Notes: generated from the letters alone by a model not told the origin. A stretch of DNA of 64,000 bases from Pseudomonadota bacterium (GCA_021819085.1 JAKASJ010000010.1:1-64000); one strand, 5' to 3'. Counted from the stretch's first letter, positions 42,623-51,710 are shown. A program made the numbers and translations.

Positions 42623-43555
42623 TCACGGCTTCGCTCCTATATAGACATCCACCAGCTCCCCGGGAAACAGATTCATTCCCTTTGGAGGCTTGAAGCGAAA
42701 GATGATGGGCAACACCCTCACGTCCACCTTTTCCGTTCGTTGATCGGACAACTGGATCTTCGGGGTCACGTACGGCTGTATCCGGACAAACTGCAATGGG
42801 ACGCTCACGTTATTGGCACCCCTGATAAACATTTTTGCAGCCATGCGCGTGACCGGTGGCAGTCTGGGCACCAGAATCTCGTCGAGATAGCACTGCACCT
42901 GCAAATAGGGACTTTGCATTCCCATGGTGACAACCGGATTCATGCCCTGGGAATAGGTGCCATAGACTCCCTGCGCCGAGATGTAGCTACCCACCGCGGC
43001 ACCAACGCGCAACACCGGGCCCGGAACCGGGGCACGAAGCACGTATTTGTTCAACAAGGCTTCATCGACAGCATGCGTGCTGATCGCCACCTCCAGATTT
43101 TTCTGCGCCACCAAAACGTTGTCCCGGGTGTTCACCAGCGTCATCCGGCTCACAGTCCTGGGATCGATGGACACTTCCTTTTCTAAGATGGCCAGCTGAT
43201 GGCGCTGATAAACCAGCGCGGCCTGTGCCGCGCCGACCTTGGCCCCGTCCTCGGCCACGACTTCCTTCTGCACGGAATCATCCATTGCCAGCAGCGGTGC
43301 ATCTTTCCCGACGGTCTGTCCGTCACGCACAAATATGCGGGTAACCGTGCCACCCACTTCGGGGTAAATGTTGATGTTCTCTCCATTCTCGAGCGGACTC
43401 TGGACGATGCCTTCGGCATAGATGCCTTCGGTGTACGGATCACGGGTAGGCGCCAGCGGCGCGTGCGCCGGAAGTTCCTGCCGGTACAGATAGGCGCTCA
43501 CCAGTCCGGCGATAATTCCCAGAAAGGCGACGGCAAAAAGTATCTTGTGTTTCAT
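42623..43555 (-). CDS. Membrane fusion protein of a DevBCA-type ABC exporter
   Basis: This 310-residue HlyD-type adaptor has one N-terminal membrane helix (ILFAVAFLGIIAGLVSAYLY) and a first lipoyl half (INIYPEVGGTVTRIFVRDGQ, then TVGKDAPLLAMDD). A short coiled coil (residues 100-165), a second lipoyl half (NKYVLRAPVPGPVLRVGAAV) and beta-barrel domains follow. It bridges the inner-membrane ABC unit to an outer-membrane channel. It overlaps the ATPase gene by 4 bases and is the last gene of the operon. Confidence 0.85.
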   Translation of the reverse strand: MKHKILFAVAFLGIIAGLVSAYLYRQELPAHAPLAPTRDPYTEGIYAEGIVQSPLENGENINIYPEVGGTVTRIFVRDGQTVGKDAPLLAMDDSVQKEVVAEDGAKVGAAQAALVYQRHQLAILEKEVSIDPRTVSRMTLVNTRDNVLVAQKNLEVAISTHAVDEALLNKYVLRAPVPGPVLRVGAAVGSYISAQGVYGTYSQGMNPVVTMGMQSPYLQVQCYLDEILVPRLPPVTRMAAKMFIRGANNVSVPLQFVRIQPYVTPKIQLSDQRTEKVDVRVLPIIFRFKPPKGMNLFPGELVDVYIGAKP

Positions 43556-44238
43556 TGGCCGGCTCCTGTGTGGTCCGTGATGCGTCCGTCTTCCATGTGA
43601 ATGATTCTCGAGGCGTACTCATAGATCCGGTCATCGTGGGTAACGACGACAATGGCTCGCCGTTCATTCAGAATATTATTCTTCACGAAGGCCAGGATCT
43701 TCTTGCCCGTATCGCCATCAAGAGACGCCGTGGGCTCGTCGAAGATCAGCAGATCCGGCTCCGCGACGATGGCCCTGGCGATGGCCACCCGCTGCTGCTC
43801 GCCACCGCTGAGTTTCTGGGGCGGCAGCTCACCCTTGCCCGAGAGACCCACAATCTCCAGAATCTTGCGTGACTTCTGCAGACCCTCCTCCCAGGGCACG
43901 CGCCGCAGGATAAGTGGCACGGCCACGTTCTCCACAGTGGTCAACCGCGGAAAAAGATGGTAATCCTGAAAGACAAAACCCACGCCATGAAGCCGGAAAT
44001 CCGCCAGTGCATCCGTGTCCAGAGTCCAGATATCCTTGCCCTCGACCGTCACGCTGCCCGAATTCGGACGGAGAATTCCGGATATGACGCTGAGCAGCGT
44101 GGTCTTGCCGGAGCCCGACGGCCCGACGATATACAGCATCTCGCCGAAGTCCAGTCCGAAACTTACCTCCCGCAGGGCATAGGTGCGGGCCGGTTCCTCG
44201 CCAAACCATTTGTTTACCTTCTGGACGGTCAGGATCAC
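43552..44238 (-). CDS. ABC exporter ATPase (LolD/MacB/DevA type)
   Basis: The 228-residue ATPase has Walker A GPSGSGKTT, the Q loop FQDYHLFPRLTTVENVAVPL, the signature LSGGEQQRVAIARAI, Walker B LLIFDEPTASLD and the H loop VVVTHD. All residues for ATP hydrolysis are present. Such ATPases drive mechanotransmission exporters with FtsX-like permeases. It lies 2 bases after the permease gene. Confidence 0.92.
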   Translation of the reverse strand: MILTVQKVNKWFGEEPARTYALREVSFGLDFGEMLYIVGPSGSGKTTLLSVISGILRPNSGSVTVEGKDIWTLDTDALADFRLHGVGFVFQDYHLFPRLTTVENVAVPLILRRVPWEEGLQKSRKILEIVGLSGKGELPPQKLSGGEQQRVAIARAIVAEPDLLIFDEPTASLDGDTGKKILAFVKNNILNERRAIVVVTHDDRIYEYASRIIHMEDGRITDHTGAGQ

Positions 44239-44240
44239 GG

Positions 44241-45377
44241 TCAGCCCCTGAATACGTCGAAAGGATCGATGCGGATGACCTTTCTTATGCCGATGTAGGC
44301 CGAAATAACGGAGATGATCAGGACCATGACCAGCGCCATGAAGAGATTCTGGTACGTGATGACGGCCGCGTAGTTGGGGATCCTGAGCTTGCCGAAGGCA
44401 ACGAGCGCCGAGGACAGCAGCACCCCGAACCCGAATCCCAGGAAGCCGACCACCAGGGACTGGAAGAGAATCATCTGGACGAGCTCGCTGCTCTTGGCGC
44501 CTATGGCCTTCAGCGCCCCGAACCGTTCGAGGTTGTCCAGGACGAACATATAGAACGTCTCACCGGCGATGGACAGCCCGACGACAAAGCTGATGAGAGT
44601 CATGATCAGGATATTGGTGCCCAGCGCGGTCTGGAATTCATAAAAGCTGTCGTTGCGGGCTATGAACTCCTTGTCCGTGAGGGCGAGATAGCCGATCTTT
44701 TTTGTCTGCGCTTCGATGACCGGGATGTCCTTGTCGGTTTTCGGTTGCACCAGGATGAACGAGGTCAGATAGCGGGTGGATGGCAGATCCTGCGTCGCGC
44801 GTGTGTAGGTGGTGTACAGGGTTGGCAGGCCGAACAGGCTGCCTACGGAAACGCGGCCGATGCCAGCTATGATCCCGCGGTGGTCGTTGATCTCGAAGGT
44901 CGTTCCGACCTTGGGGCTGCCTAGCTTCGCGTAGCTGGGATCTTTCACGACGATGAAGGCGTCGTTTCGGTAGATATCAAGAATGTTGCCCTCGATAAGA
45001 GTCGGACGGCCAAAGAGCGTCGCATCGTCGAGACCGACAACAGTGGCCGCCTGATATGTGCCATTGTCCAGGTGGACCAGGCCGGCACCGATATACAGTG
45101 GCATCGCGTATTCCACGCCGGGAATGCTGCGTACCGCATCCAGCACATAGTCAGGCATCGGTATGCTGTTTTGCGGCGTCTGCACATCCGGGTCCATCAC
45201 CCACATCTTCGCGCCGACATTGATTATGTTGGCGGCTGAATGCTCAATGATCCCGAAGAACATGGACGTCATCAGCATCATGAGAAACACCGAAAAGGTG
45301 ATTCCGATCACCAGCGTGACAAACTTCCCGCGATCGCTGAGCAGAAGCTTCAGCGCCAGGCGCAGCAATCCGCTCAT
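44241..45377 (-). CDS. FtsX-like ABC permease (DevC/MacB type)
   Basis: The 378-residue permease starts MSGLLRLALKLLLSDRGKFV. It has one N-terminal helix, a large periplasmic domain (residues 45-250), and three C-terminal helices (LIMTLISFVVGLSIAGETFY, LVVGFLGFGFGVLLSSALVA, FMALVMVLIISVISAYIGIR) in the FtsX arrangement. The start is set at 45377 because its ATG overlaps the stop of the outer-membrane gene by 4 bases. A longer frame to 45476 lies inside that gene. Confidence 0.88.
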   Translation of the reverse strand: MSGLLRLALKLLLSDRGKFVTLVIGITFSVFLMMLMTSMFFGIIEHSAANIINVGAKMWVMDPDVQTPQNSIPMPDYVLDAVRSIPGVEYAMPLYIGAGLVHLDNGTYQAATVVGLDDATLFGRPTLIEGNILDIYRNDAFIVVKDPSYAKLGSPKVGTTFEINDHRGIIAGIGRVSVGSLFGLPTLYTTYTRATQDLPSTRYLTSFILVQPKTDKDIPVIEAQTKKIGYLALTDKEFIARNDSFYEFQTALGTNILIMTLISFVVGLSIAGETFYMFVLDNLERFGALKAIGAKSSELVQMILFQSLVVGFLGFGFGVLLSSALVAFGKLRIPNYAAVITYQNLFMALVMVLIISVISAYIGIRKVIRIDPFDVFRG

Positions 45378-46927
45378 GGCATCACCCTCGCAGGACCGGC
45401 CTGCCCGGCCATCGGAACCCCGGGACGTGCCGGATTCGATGAATCGCCCGGCGCCCCGGCGTGATCGCTCCTCCACCAGTCCCCTCCCAGGGCCACGAAC
45501 AGGGCAGCGGTGTCCTGATAGCGCTGGGCCACGGCATGTACCGCAGCGATGCGCGCGTTCTGGTATGCGACCTCGGCATTGAGCAGGGAAAGGTAGTCCG
45601 TGGTGCCGGACCGGTATCCGGCTTGCGCCACTTCCATTTCCTGCTGCACGGTTTGCAGGGAACGGTGCTCGGCCTGAACCGCCGCCCCATCGTGCTCAAG
45701 AGCACGCAAGGCATCGGCAACTTGCTGGAAGGCGCTGAGAACCGTGGCCTTGTAGACGGCCAGGGTGGTGTCGTACGCCGCGTAGGCGCCGCGCTCCTGG
45801 GCTCTGAGCTTTCCCCCCTCGAAGACGGGCTGCGCCAGGGCCGCGGCGATGCTCCATACGCTGCTGGACGAACTGAAGAACGCCCCGGTCGTAGAACTGC
45901 TGGTACCTGCGGACGCAGACAGCGTAACGATCGGAAAGAACTGCGCCTTGGCGACCCCTATCCCGGCCAGGGCATAGCGCATCTGCTGCTCCGCAGCCTC
46001 GATGTCCGGACGGTTCCGGACCAGCGTTGAAGGCAGCGCAACGGGGAGTTCCTTCGGCAGGACGAGATCGTTCAGCGTAAACGGCTTCTCGCGCCATTGA
46101 CTGGGGGACTCACCGCCCAGGATGGCCATCAGGTGCCGGTAGACGGCAAGCTGCTGCTGCAGTGGCGGAAGCATGGCCTCATTAGCCAGCAGTTGCGCCC
46201 GCTGCGCTAGGACATTGACGTAGGGAGACCCGCCGCCTTGGTATTGAGCCTCGGTAAGCGCCAGGAGCTCGCGTTCCCGGGCGGTGATTTCCTCTACGGC
46301 GTCGATCTGGGCCTGGGTGGCCGCCTCGGCGATAGCAGTATTGACTACGTTGCCGCTGAGGGTCAGCCGGGCGGTCGCCAGCTCGTAACGCTGATACTCC
46401 ATCTGGGCCTTGCTGCCCCGGTAGACCAGGCGATTGATGCCGAAGATGTCCGGATAATAGGTGACACCGACACCGCCGGTGAACAGGGAATAGGTGAACC
46501 CGGGAATGCGGCCGCCGAACGTCGCCCCCGAACTCTTTTGCCGCGACGCTCCCAGATCGGCACTGATCTGCGGGTAGAAAATGCCGGCATTGGCCTCCAT
46601 GCTCGCCTGCGCTGCACGCAGCTGGGCCTGGGCCGCAGCGATGCTGGGGCTGTCACGCAGCGCCCGCCGCACGACTTCGTCGAGCCTCCGGGAATGGAAA
46701 AGCCTCCACCATTGCCGGGACAGGGTGCGACCGTACGCGAACCTCTGGGAGCCCTCTCCTCTGCCCACGGCACCGGTGGTTCGGTAGGGAGGCGACCCGG
46801 CCGTATAGCCGGAACTGGACGGTACCCGCGGCACATGCAGCGGAGGCTCGAAGCTGCATGCGGACATTCCCGCCCATGCAGACACCAGGGCCGTGGCAAC
46901 CCAGCGTAGCCGGCTCATCGGAGCCAT
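45374..46927 (-). CDS. Outer-membrane efflux lipoprotein (NodT/TolC family)
   Basis: The 517-residue outer-membrane factor has lipobox MSAC (Cys24), as in OprM/NodT proteins. Two TolC repeats follow: the first half has RALRDSPSIAAAQAQLRAAQ, then GVGVTYYPDIFGINRLVYRG, and the second has VRNRPDIEAAEQQMRYALAG and KAQFFPIVTLSASAG. It leads the operon, followed by permease, ATPase and fusion protein, all overlapping or nearly so. The cargo is not evident. Confidence 0.9.
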   Translation of the reverse strand: MAPMSRLRWVATALVSAWAGMSACSFEPPLHVPRVPSSSGYTAGSPPYRTTGAVGRGEGSQRFAYGRTLSRQWWRLFHSRRLDEVVRRALRDSPSIAAAQAQLRAAQASMEANAGIFYPQISADLGASRQKSSGATFGGRIPGFTYSLFTGGVGVTYYPDIFGINRLVYRGSKAQMEYQRYELATARLTLSGNVVNTAIAEAATQAQIDAVEEITARERELLALTEAQYQGGGSPYVNVLAQRAQLLANEAMLPPLQQQLAVYRHLMAILGGESPSQWREKPFTLNDLVLPKELPVALPSTLVRNRPDIEAAEQQMRYALAGIGVAKAQFFPIVTLSASAGTSSSTTGAFFSSSSSVWSIAAALAQPVFEGGKLRAQERGAYAAYDTTLAVYKATVLSAFQQVADALRALEHDGAAVQAEHRSLQTVQQEMEVAQAGYRSGTTDYLSLLNAEVAYQNARIAAVHAVAQRYQDTAALFVALGGDWWRSDHAGAPGDSSNPARPGVPMAGQAGPARVMP

Positions 46928-47717
46928 CCCGTTTCGGCTGCGGACTGCGTTTTCGGGAACGGATGCCGCCGCAGCTCATGCCCGCCGGCAACCCGCCGGC
47001 CCTGGCAACTGCCTTGAATTCGCGCCACGCACGCACATCTTGCGGCCCGACCGGCCCGACCTGGATTGAAAGGCATCACAGACATGCATCCAACATACGG
47101 CCGCGGCAACCCGCCAGCTTTGATGCAGGTCAACGATCACACCGTCGGATGCATGAATCTTGTAAAAGTCTGTCAGTGCGCAGCCGCGCAACCAGCATGG
47201 CACGTGTGTCGAGTCCGGCTGCCCTGTCTCCGGGTATTACCTGTCGCCCATGACACACCGCGGCATGATCCAGTCCACGCTGGCCCGGTCCGATCGCGAA
47301 AGTCTGCGACCGCCGCCGATACGGTTGTGAATACGAAAAGTCGATGTCGACATGCACCCGGAAAGATCTGCCGCGTCCGCTGTGGCGTCACCCGCAATGG
47401 CCGCTGCGCGTTCGTGACCGACCCGCGCCGGCACGCTGCATGCATGACGGCACGCATGCGCCCAGACCTGCGTCGATAATCTTCTCGGCACATTCGAACG
47501 TCACTCTCTGACTGCGACCGCTTCGCGCGCCGGGAGCCGGGGCGCGACGTCGTCGACACATCGAAGAATGCATGACCGGCCATGCATCGTCGTGCAGGTG
47601 CTGCGCAGCAGGCGCTTCGCATACGGTAGCGATCATGGTGGCCCCGCTCGCACCCTGCCACTACCTCAGGCCGACGGGCATATCGTGCCGCGGAACCTTC
47701 ATTGGATACCGGTCCGG
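46928..47717. other. Gene-free region
   Basis: About 790 bases without a gene I can support. Long overlapping frames on the minus strand are Arg/Cys-rich and look like random GC-rich sequence. The motif TGCATG recurs unusually often. The promoter of the efflux operon should lie at the left end. Confidence 0.4.
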
Positions 47718-48175
47718 TCAGTCTCCGCCACGGCGCTGCCACCGCGCAACCTCGGCCTGCTGGCGCGGCGTCAGCACCCGGTAGGCGCGAATGAATGCAC
47801 GATTGCGGAGCACAATCAACTGCGATGGGTCTGGGCTTGCGCAACAGCCAATTCTTGAACCCTGCGGGGATCGTAGTGGTCAGGCATCGCTGCTGCTGCC
47901 AGCGCCTTCCGATCGGGCCGCAGGACGATCCGCTTTTCGCGAATGGCCGGCTCCTCCGAGTAGAAGATCTTGAATATCGCGTCGCGCTGCTCCTCGGTCA
48001 GCCTCAGATGGCGCATAAATCCCTGCCATCCGCGCTCAGGGAAGCAGGACGATGCGTGCCAACCATGCGGTCCTTCTTCGCAGCCGTGGATAGGACGGGC
48101 GCAGGCGGCCCCGATGGCCGCAGTCGTGATGCCACCCGCAAGAAGGGCGGCATGGATCAGGGTGCGTTTTTTCAT
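47718..48175 (-). pseudogene. Spy/CpxP-family periplasmic protein with a late frameshift
   Basis: The frame from 48175 encodes a signal peptide (MKKRTLIHAALLAGGITTAA) and a helical domain with the LTxxQ-like LRLTEEQRDAIFKIFYSEEP. It meets a TGA at 47816 after AVAQAQTHRS. In the -1 register directly at that point the sequence continues QLIVLRNRAFIRAYRVLTPR, then QQAEVARWQRRGGD and stops at 47718. That is the usual second LTP.Q helix of the family. So the gene was about 150 residues and lost its last helix by a 1-2 base indel near 47821. The shortened 119-residue protein may still fold partly as a chaperone. Confidence 0.65.
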
Positions 48176-48810
48176 GTCGTTCTCCCAGGAATGAAAACAG
48201 GTCTTCGAACCGCGTCTGCCGGGCGCAGATTCTCCCGGTAGCGCTGATTATGCCGACGGGCCGTGCAAGCTTGGGTCTCGGGCGCGCAAAGTCTCGTAAA
48301 GACCTGTAAAACCGGCTGACGATCCCACTCTGGCATGGAAGCGTTTGAAAGCGTCCACTCCCGATCTGTGCTCAGAAGCGTGGACGCTGAACAAAATTGA
48401 AACAGGCGGCTTTGCATTGTCGACTGCACCGTGCGCCGTACACAGGCAATCACACGGCAACTGAAGGAATCGTGGGACAGATCTGCCACAAGATCCCGGA
48501 CCGCGCGGCCGATCCCACGAGAGACGGGGTGGCCGCACCGAAGCAGGCGGACTGCAGGACAGCCTGCCTGTCGGCAACAGCGAGAACCGCATGGCCGGAT
48601 GAAGCCCCTCGGATTGCATTCCCGCACTTTTTGCGGGAAGAAAATGTCGCGGGTGCGGCGGTGTCATCGTACCGGTCGAACTCATGTATTATATCGTGGG
48701 CAGCAGGAAGACCGCCGCACGGTGTGCGCGACAGCCCGCAGTTCGCACTCCAGGAGCAAGCAAGCCACTCCCTCTCAGGAATTGAATACGAAGCAGGAAG
48801 GTCACGCCCT
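48176..48810. other. Intergenic region between divergent genes
   Basis: About 635 bases between the Spy-family gene and the 110-residue gene. A plus-strand frame stays open through much of it without coding character. A half-site ATGTCGC occurs near 48645, resembling one arm of the ATGTC-N8-GACAT palindromes found further right. It is too weak to call. Confidence 0.35.
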
Positions 48811-49143
48811 ATGACGCTCGCTGAGCTGCTGCAGTATCTTGATCAGAACACGCCGTTCGCGGTGCTCGACGGCTTGCCGGACGAAACCCTTGTCAAGGCG
48901 CTCGAAGGCCGGCATTCCGATCCTCTGGCAGGCCGGATCATCAAAGGCATTGTCGAAGGCAACCACTGTGCCGATGAGCACTCGCCCGTATTCCGCGCCG
49001 ACAGCATCACCGCTCTGGGACCGCTGCGCCTTCAGTACATGAAAGACGACGCACCGGTGGAGGGCTTCCGCATGGTGGAGCGCATCATCCAGGCCATCGA
49101 TGGTGCGTTCAACGACGAAGCCCTGCACGATAAGTTCCGCTGA
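48811..49143 (+). CDS. 110-residue soluble protein, unknown
   Basis: The product starts MTLAELLQYLDQNTPFAVLD and continues GLPDETLVKALEGRHSDPLA and IQAIDGAFNDEALHDKFR. It is acidic, mostly helical, without membrane segments or cysteine motifs beyond one Cys. The start is set at the ATG where coding character begins. A frame open to 48397 is not supported. It precedes the ModA-like gene by 310 bases on the same strand. I do not recognise the family. Confidence 0.6.
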   Translation: MTLAELLQYLDQNTPFAVLDGLPDETLVKALEGRHSDPLAGRIIKGIVEGNHCADEHSPVFRADSITALGPLRLQYMKDDAPVEGFRMVERIIQAIDGAFNDEALHDKFR

Positions 49144-49452
49144 TCTGCATCTGCAAGCGCACCCCGTGCCCGGACATACGAAAGTGCACGATACCATTCC
49201 ACAACCGCGTCCTGCCCATCCTTTTCCAGGCGACACTGGCGGGCTCCGCTGTCTGTGCCATCGGGCCGCGGGCCGCACCCGGGCCCGGCAACCGGACACG
49301 AAAGCCCGATCGACGACCGCGGGAAACTGCATGGGGACATACACCCCGGAATGCGCGCTCCGTTTTCACGGCACGCAAACCGCTGCATCCCGGCAAGCGC
49401 CCGGCACAGGCAAGTCCATCGCATCACTACGAACGACGGAAGTCCGACGCCC
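49144..49452. other. Spacer before the ModA-like gene
   Basis: About 310 bases with no supported gene. Frames on both strands are Pro/Arg/Thr-rich and lack starts with ribosome binding sites. Confidence 0.35.
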
Positions 49453-50367
49453 ATGACAGACAATCCTCTCCACTGGCCTCCGGAAAATCCCTGGACCGCG
49501 GCGCCTGACGACGCGCTGTGGTCGCATCCCGGCTCGAACATCGTGCTGGATTTTCACGGAGATCCGGCACGGGCCGCAGTCACCGTCCTATCAGACGGCA
49601 ACCACCACATGGCACTTGAAGAGGCCCTGCGGGACTTTTCCCGGATGCATCCGGAGATGAACGGCGTCTTCTATCTCACCCTGCCGCCCGGACTCTTGCT
49701 GCAGATCTTCAAACGCGGCGCGGTACGGATCGGAAACCTGCGCCTGCAACTGACTCCCCACGTGCTCATCAGTCCGCCCGGACTGTTCGAATCCCTGGCG
49801 CCATCTGGCCGCCTGTCCGGGCACGCGCCATTCATGCGCAGCCGTGGCAACGTTCTGCTGGTGCGCAAGGGAAATCCGAAAGCGATCCACGATATCGGAT
49901 CGCTGTACGGCGATGACCTGCGACTGTTCATTTCCAACCCGCGTACCGAGACGGCAAGCCACAGTGTCTACCGGGAAACGCTGCTACGGCTGTGCGGGGC
50001 CAGAGGCATGGATGTCGCCGCGATGTCAGACATGCTGGACGGAGTCGACGGGCGCGTTTTCTACGGACAGACGATACATCACCGCGAGGCGCCACAGGCG
50101 CTCGCCTCGGAGCGTGCCGATGCAGCAATTCTCTACTACCATCTCGCGCTACGTTATACGCGCGTCTTTCCGGAGCTTTTTGAAATCGCCGCGCTCGACG
50201 GCGGTGATCCGCAGCCCGCGCCCAGCCCCTGGAACGTAACGAGCCGCTTCCATGCCGGTGTGGTCGGCGACGGAGGTCAATGGGGCGGGGAGCTGCTGCG
50301 GCATCTCATGAGCCCACAGGTTACGGATATTTATCACAGCCACGGACTGCTGCGTCCGGACGAATGA
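49453..50367 (+). CDS. Leaderless ModA-like substrate-binding protein
   Basis: The 304-residue product starts MTDNPLHWPPENPWTAAPDD. Its body resembles the type II periplasmic-binding fold of molybdate/sulfate-binding ModA: RGNVLLVRKGNPKAIHDIGS, LRLFISNPRTETASHSVYRE and ADAAILYYHLALRYTRVFPE. There is no signal peptide or lipobox, so it should stay in the cytoplasm as a sensor or carrier rather than an ABC uptake partner. No ABC permease or ATPase for molybdate is nearby. The similarity is judged by motif pattern only. Confidence 0.6.
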   Translation: MTDNPLHWPPENPWTAAPDDALWSHPGSNIVLDFHGDPARAAVTVLSDGNHHMALEEALRDFSRMHPEMNGVFYLTLPPGLLLQIFKRGAVRIGNLRLQLTPHVLISPPGLFESLAPSGRLSGHAPFMRSRGNVLLVRKGNPKAIHDIGSLYGDDLRLFISNPRTETASHSVYRETLLRLCGARGMDVAAMSDMLDGVDGRVFYGQTIHHREAPQALASERADAAILYYHLALRYTRVFPELFEIAALDGGDPQPAPSPWNVTSRFHAGVVGDGGQWGGELLRHLMSPQVTDIYHSHGLLRPDE

Positions 50368-50447
50368 TTGCAACGCGTGAGTCGGCCACGCAGGCAACTG
50401 CAGAATGAATACGGCACGCAGATCGCGGGCCGAAGCTGAGCAGCTGT

Positions 50448-51164
50448 TCAGGAGCTGCGTGAATGCCCGTTCAGCAGTTCCTGGCTGCGGATGCGGATGC
50501 GGTGATTCTCAATACTGAGCAGGCCACGGAGCTTCAGCTCGCTCAGCACCTTGGTGACCGTCTGGCGGGCGGTGCCGACCATGTCGGCAATCTCCTGATG
50601 GGTCATGCGGATATTGAGATGAACTTCATTGCCAACTCGGGTTCCGTGACAAGCACTGAGCCGCAGCATCAGCTTGACGATTCGGCTATTTACGTCGTCG
50701 TCGATCAGGTTCACCAGCATGTCACCCAGCACGCGCATGCGGCACGCAAGTGCCTGCATAATGACGAAGGACGCCGCGCTGTGGGTCTCGAGATAATCCT
50801 TGAACTGTGAGCGCGCGATGCACAGGACCTCGGCCCGCTCACAGGTCTGCGCGTTCACGGCCCGGCCTGCGCCATGAACGACCTCGGTCAGCCCGAAAAT
50901 CTCCCCAGGGAAGCAGAACCACAGAATCACTTCTCTCCCCAGCGTCGAATTCTGATAGATCTTGACTCTTCCGGCGCGCAGGAAATAGACATTCATGCCC
51001 GGATCCCCTGCACGGTAGATGAACTCGCCCTTCTCGTATTTGCGTACCGTGCCGATGGCCAGCAGGTCGGAGAACTCGTTCGGACTGATCTTGGAAAAAA
51101 TATCGGACGGCGCCGTAAATACGGGATCGGTGGTGGCGCATGGCGAATCAAAGCCTTCGAACAT
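50448..51164 (-). CDS. Crp/Fnr family transcriptional regulator (paralog 2)
   Basis: This 238-residue regulator has an effector-binding beta roll at 20-130 (RKYEKGEFIYRAGDPGMNVY) and a winged HTH, MTHQEIADMVGTARQTVTKV, at 187-206. Arg200-Gln201-Thr202-Val203 form the start of the recognition helix. It lacks an FNR cysteine cluster. An 18-bp palindrome (51223-51240) overlaps the probable -35 region of its own promoter, and a matching one lies before the divergent transporter gene. It probably controls both. The effector is unknown; a small diatomic gas or a nucleotide are the usual options in this family. Confidence 0.87.
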   Translation of the reverse strand: MFEGFDSPCATTDPVFTAPSDIFSKISPNEFSDLLAIGTVRKYEKGEFIYRAGDPGMNVYFLRAGRVKIYQNSTLGREVILWFCFPGEIFGLTEVVHGAGRAVNAQTCERAEVLCIARSQFKDYLETHSAASFVIMQALACRMRVLGDMLVNLIDDDVNSRIVKLMLRLSACHGTRVGNEVHLNIRMTHQEIADMVGTARQTVTKVLSELKLRGLLSIENHRIRIRSQELLNGHSRSS

Positions 51165-51210
51165 TGTGGCACCCCTTCCGGTACTGCATCCGGTTCAGTA
51201 TTGACCAGCC

Positions 51211-51216
51211 ATTCTA
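51211..51216 (-). promoter_or_regulatory. Probable -10 element of the Crp/Fnr gene
   Basis: TAGAAT on the minus strand lies about 47 bases upstream of the Crp/Fnr ATG and 6 bases downstream of the palindrome at 51223-51240. With this -10, the palindrome covers the -35 region, which favours autorepression. Confidence 0.4.
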
Positions 51217-51222
51217 CAAAAA

Positions 51223-51240
51223 ATGTCGCCTGCGTGACAT
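51223..51240. promoter_or_regulatory. Crp/Fnr-type operator, copy A
   Basis: ATGTC-GCCTGCGT-GACAT is an 18-bp palindrome with 5-base perfect arms (6 counting the flanking A/T) and an 8-base centre. It is centred about 67 bases upstream of the regulator's ATG. The same arms and spacing occur in copy B before the transporter. Confidence 0.6.
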
Positions 51241-51241
51241 T

Positions 51242-51692
51242 CGGCAGCGGCACCGCTCATCCGATACCATTTAAATATATCCCGCATCGAAAATGTCTCT
51301 AAGTTTCAAGGATCTACGGCCCACATCGCTATCCGGTGCGGCATTGCAGACACCGGCCAGTATCCGCGATCCTCGCCGCACGGCTTGAACTGGCGCGCCA
51401 CGGAATCAAGCGGTTACGATCACGCATGGGTATCTTTCGCGATGTCGCAACACAGCTACCCATCTGCGATACAACATCAATGGCCGCAATAGCAAAATAT
51501 TCCTATTCAAAAAAATTGGCTGGATGGTGCCTCACCCCTTCCGTCTCTGCACCCCGCCCGAAGCGACCTCAGCTACCGGCCGGACCATGCCGACCGGCCT
51601 TGCAGATCGCTCAGCCCGCTTCCACCTGTGATGCGGTGCGGGGCTGCACAAAGGCTCGGGTACCACAGGACTCGATCAACAAAAATGATTTG
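51242..51692. other. Divergent intergenic region between regulator and transporter
   Basis: About 450 bases with no supported gene, lying between the two operator copies. Several AT-rich patches (for example near 51265 and 51500) could hold promoter elements. A short plus-strand frame from 51336 shows no family features. Confidence 0.4.
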
Positions 51693-51710
51693 ATGTCACG
51701 CCTGTGACAT
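51693..51710. promoter_or_regulatory. Crp/Fnr-type operator, copy B
   Basis: ATGTC-ACGCCTGT-GACAT has arms that extend to 7 perfect bases (ATGTCAC/GTGACAT) around GCCT. A TATTCT at 51731-51736 is a plausible -10. With transcription starting about 7 bases after it, the palindrome is centred near -41.5, the usual place for activation by Crp/Fnr proteins. The ATG of the transporter is 107 bases downstream. Confidence 0.6.

Noticed and set aside
47173-47844. 223-residue minus-strand open frame
   Set aside because: Composition (Arg, Cys, Ala) is that of random GC-rich sequence, with no ribosome binding site. Its left end overlaps the Spy-family gene.
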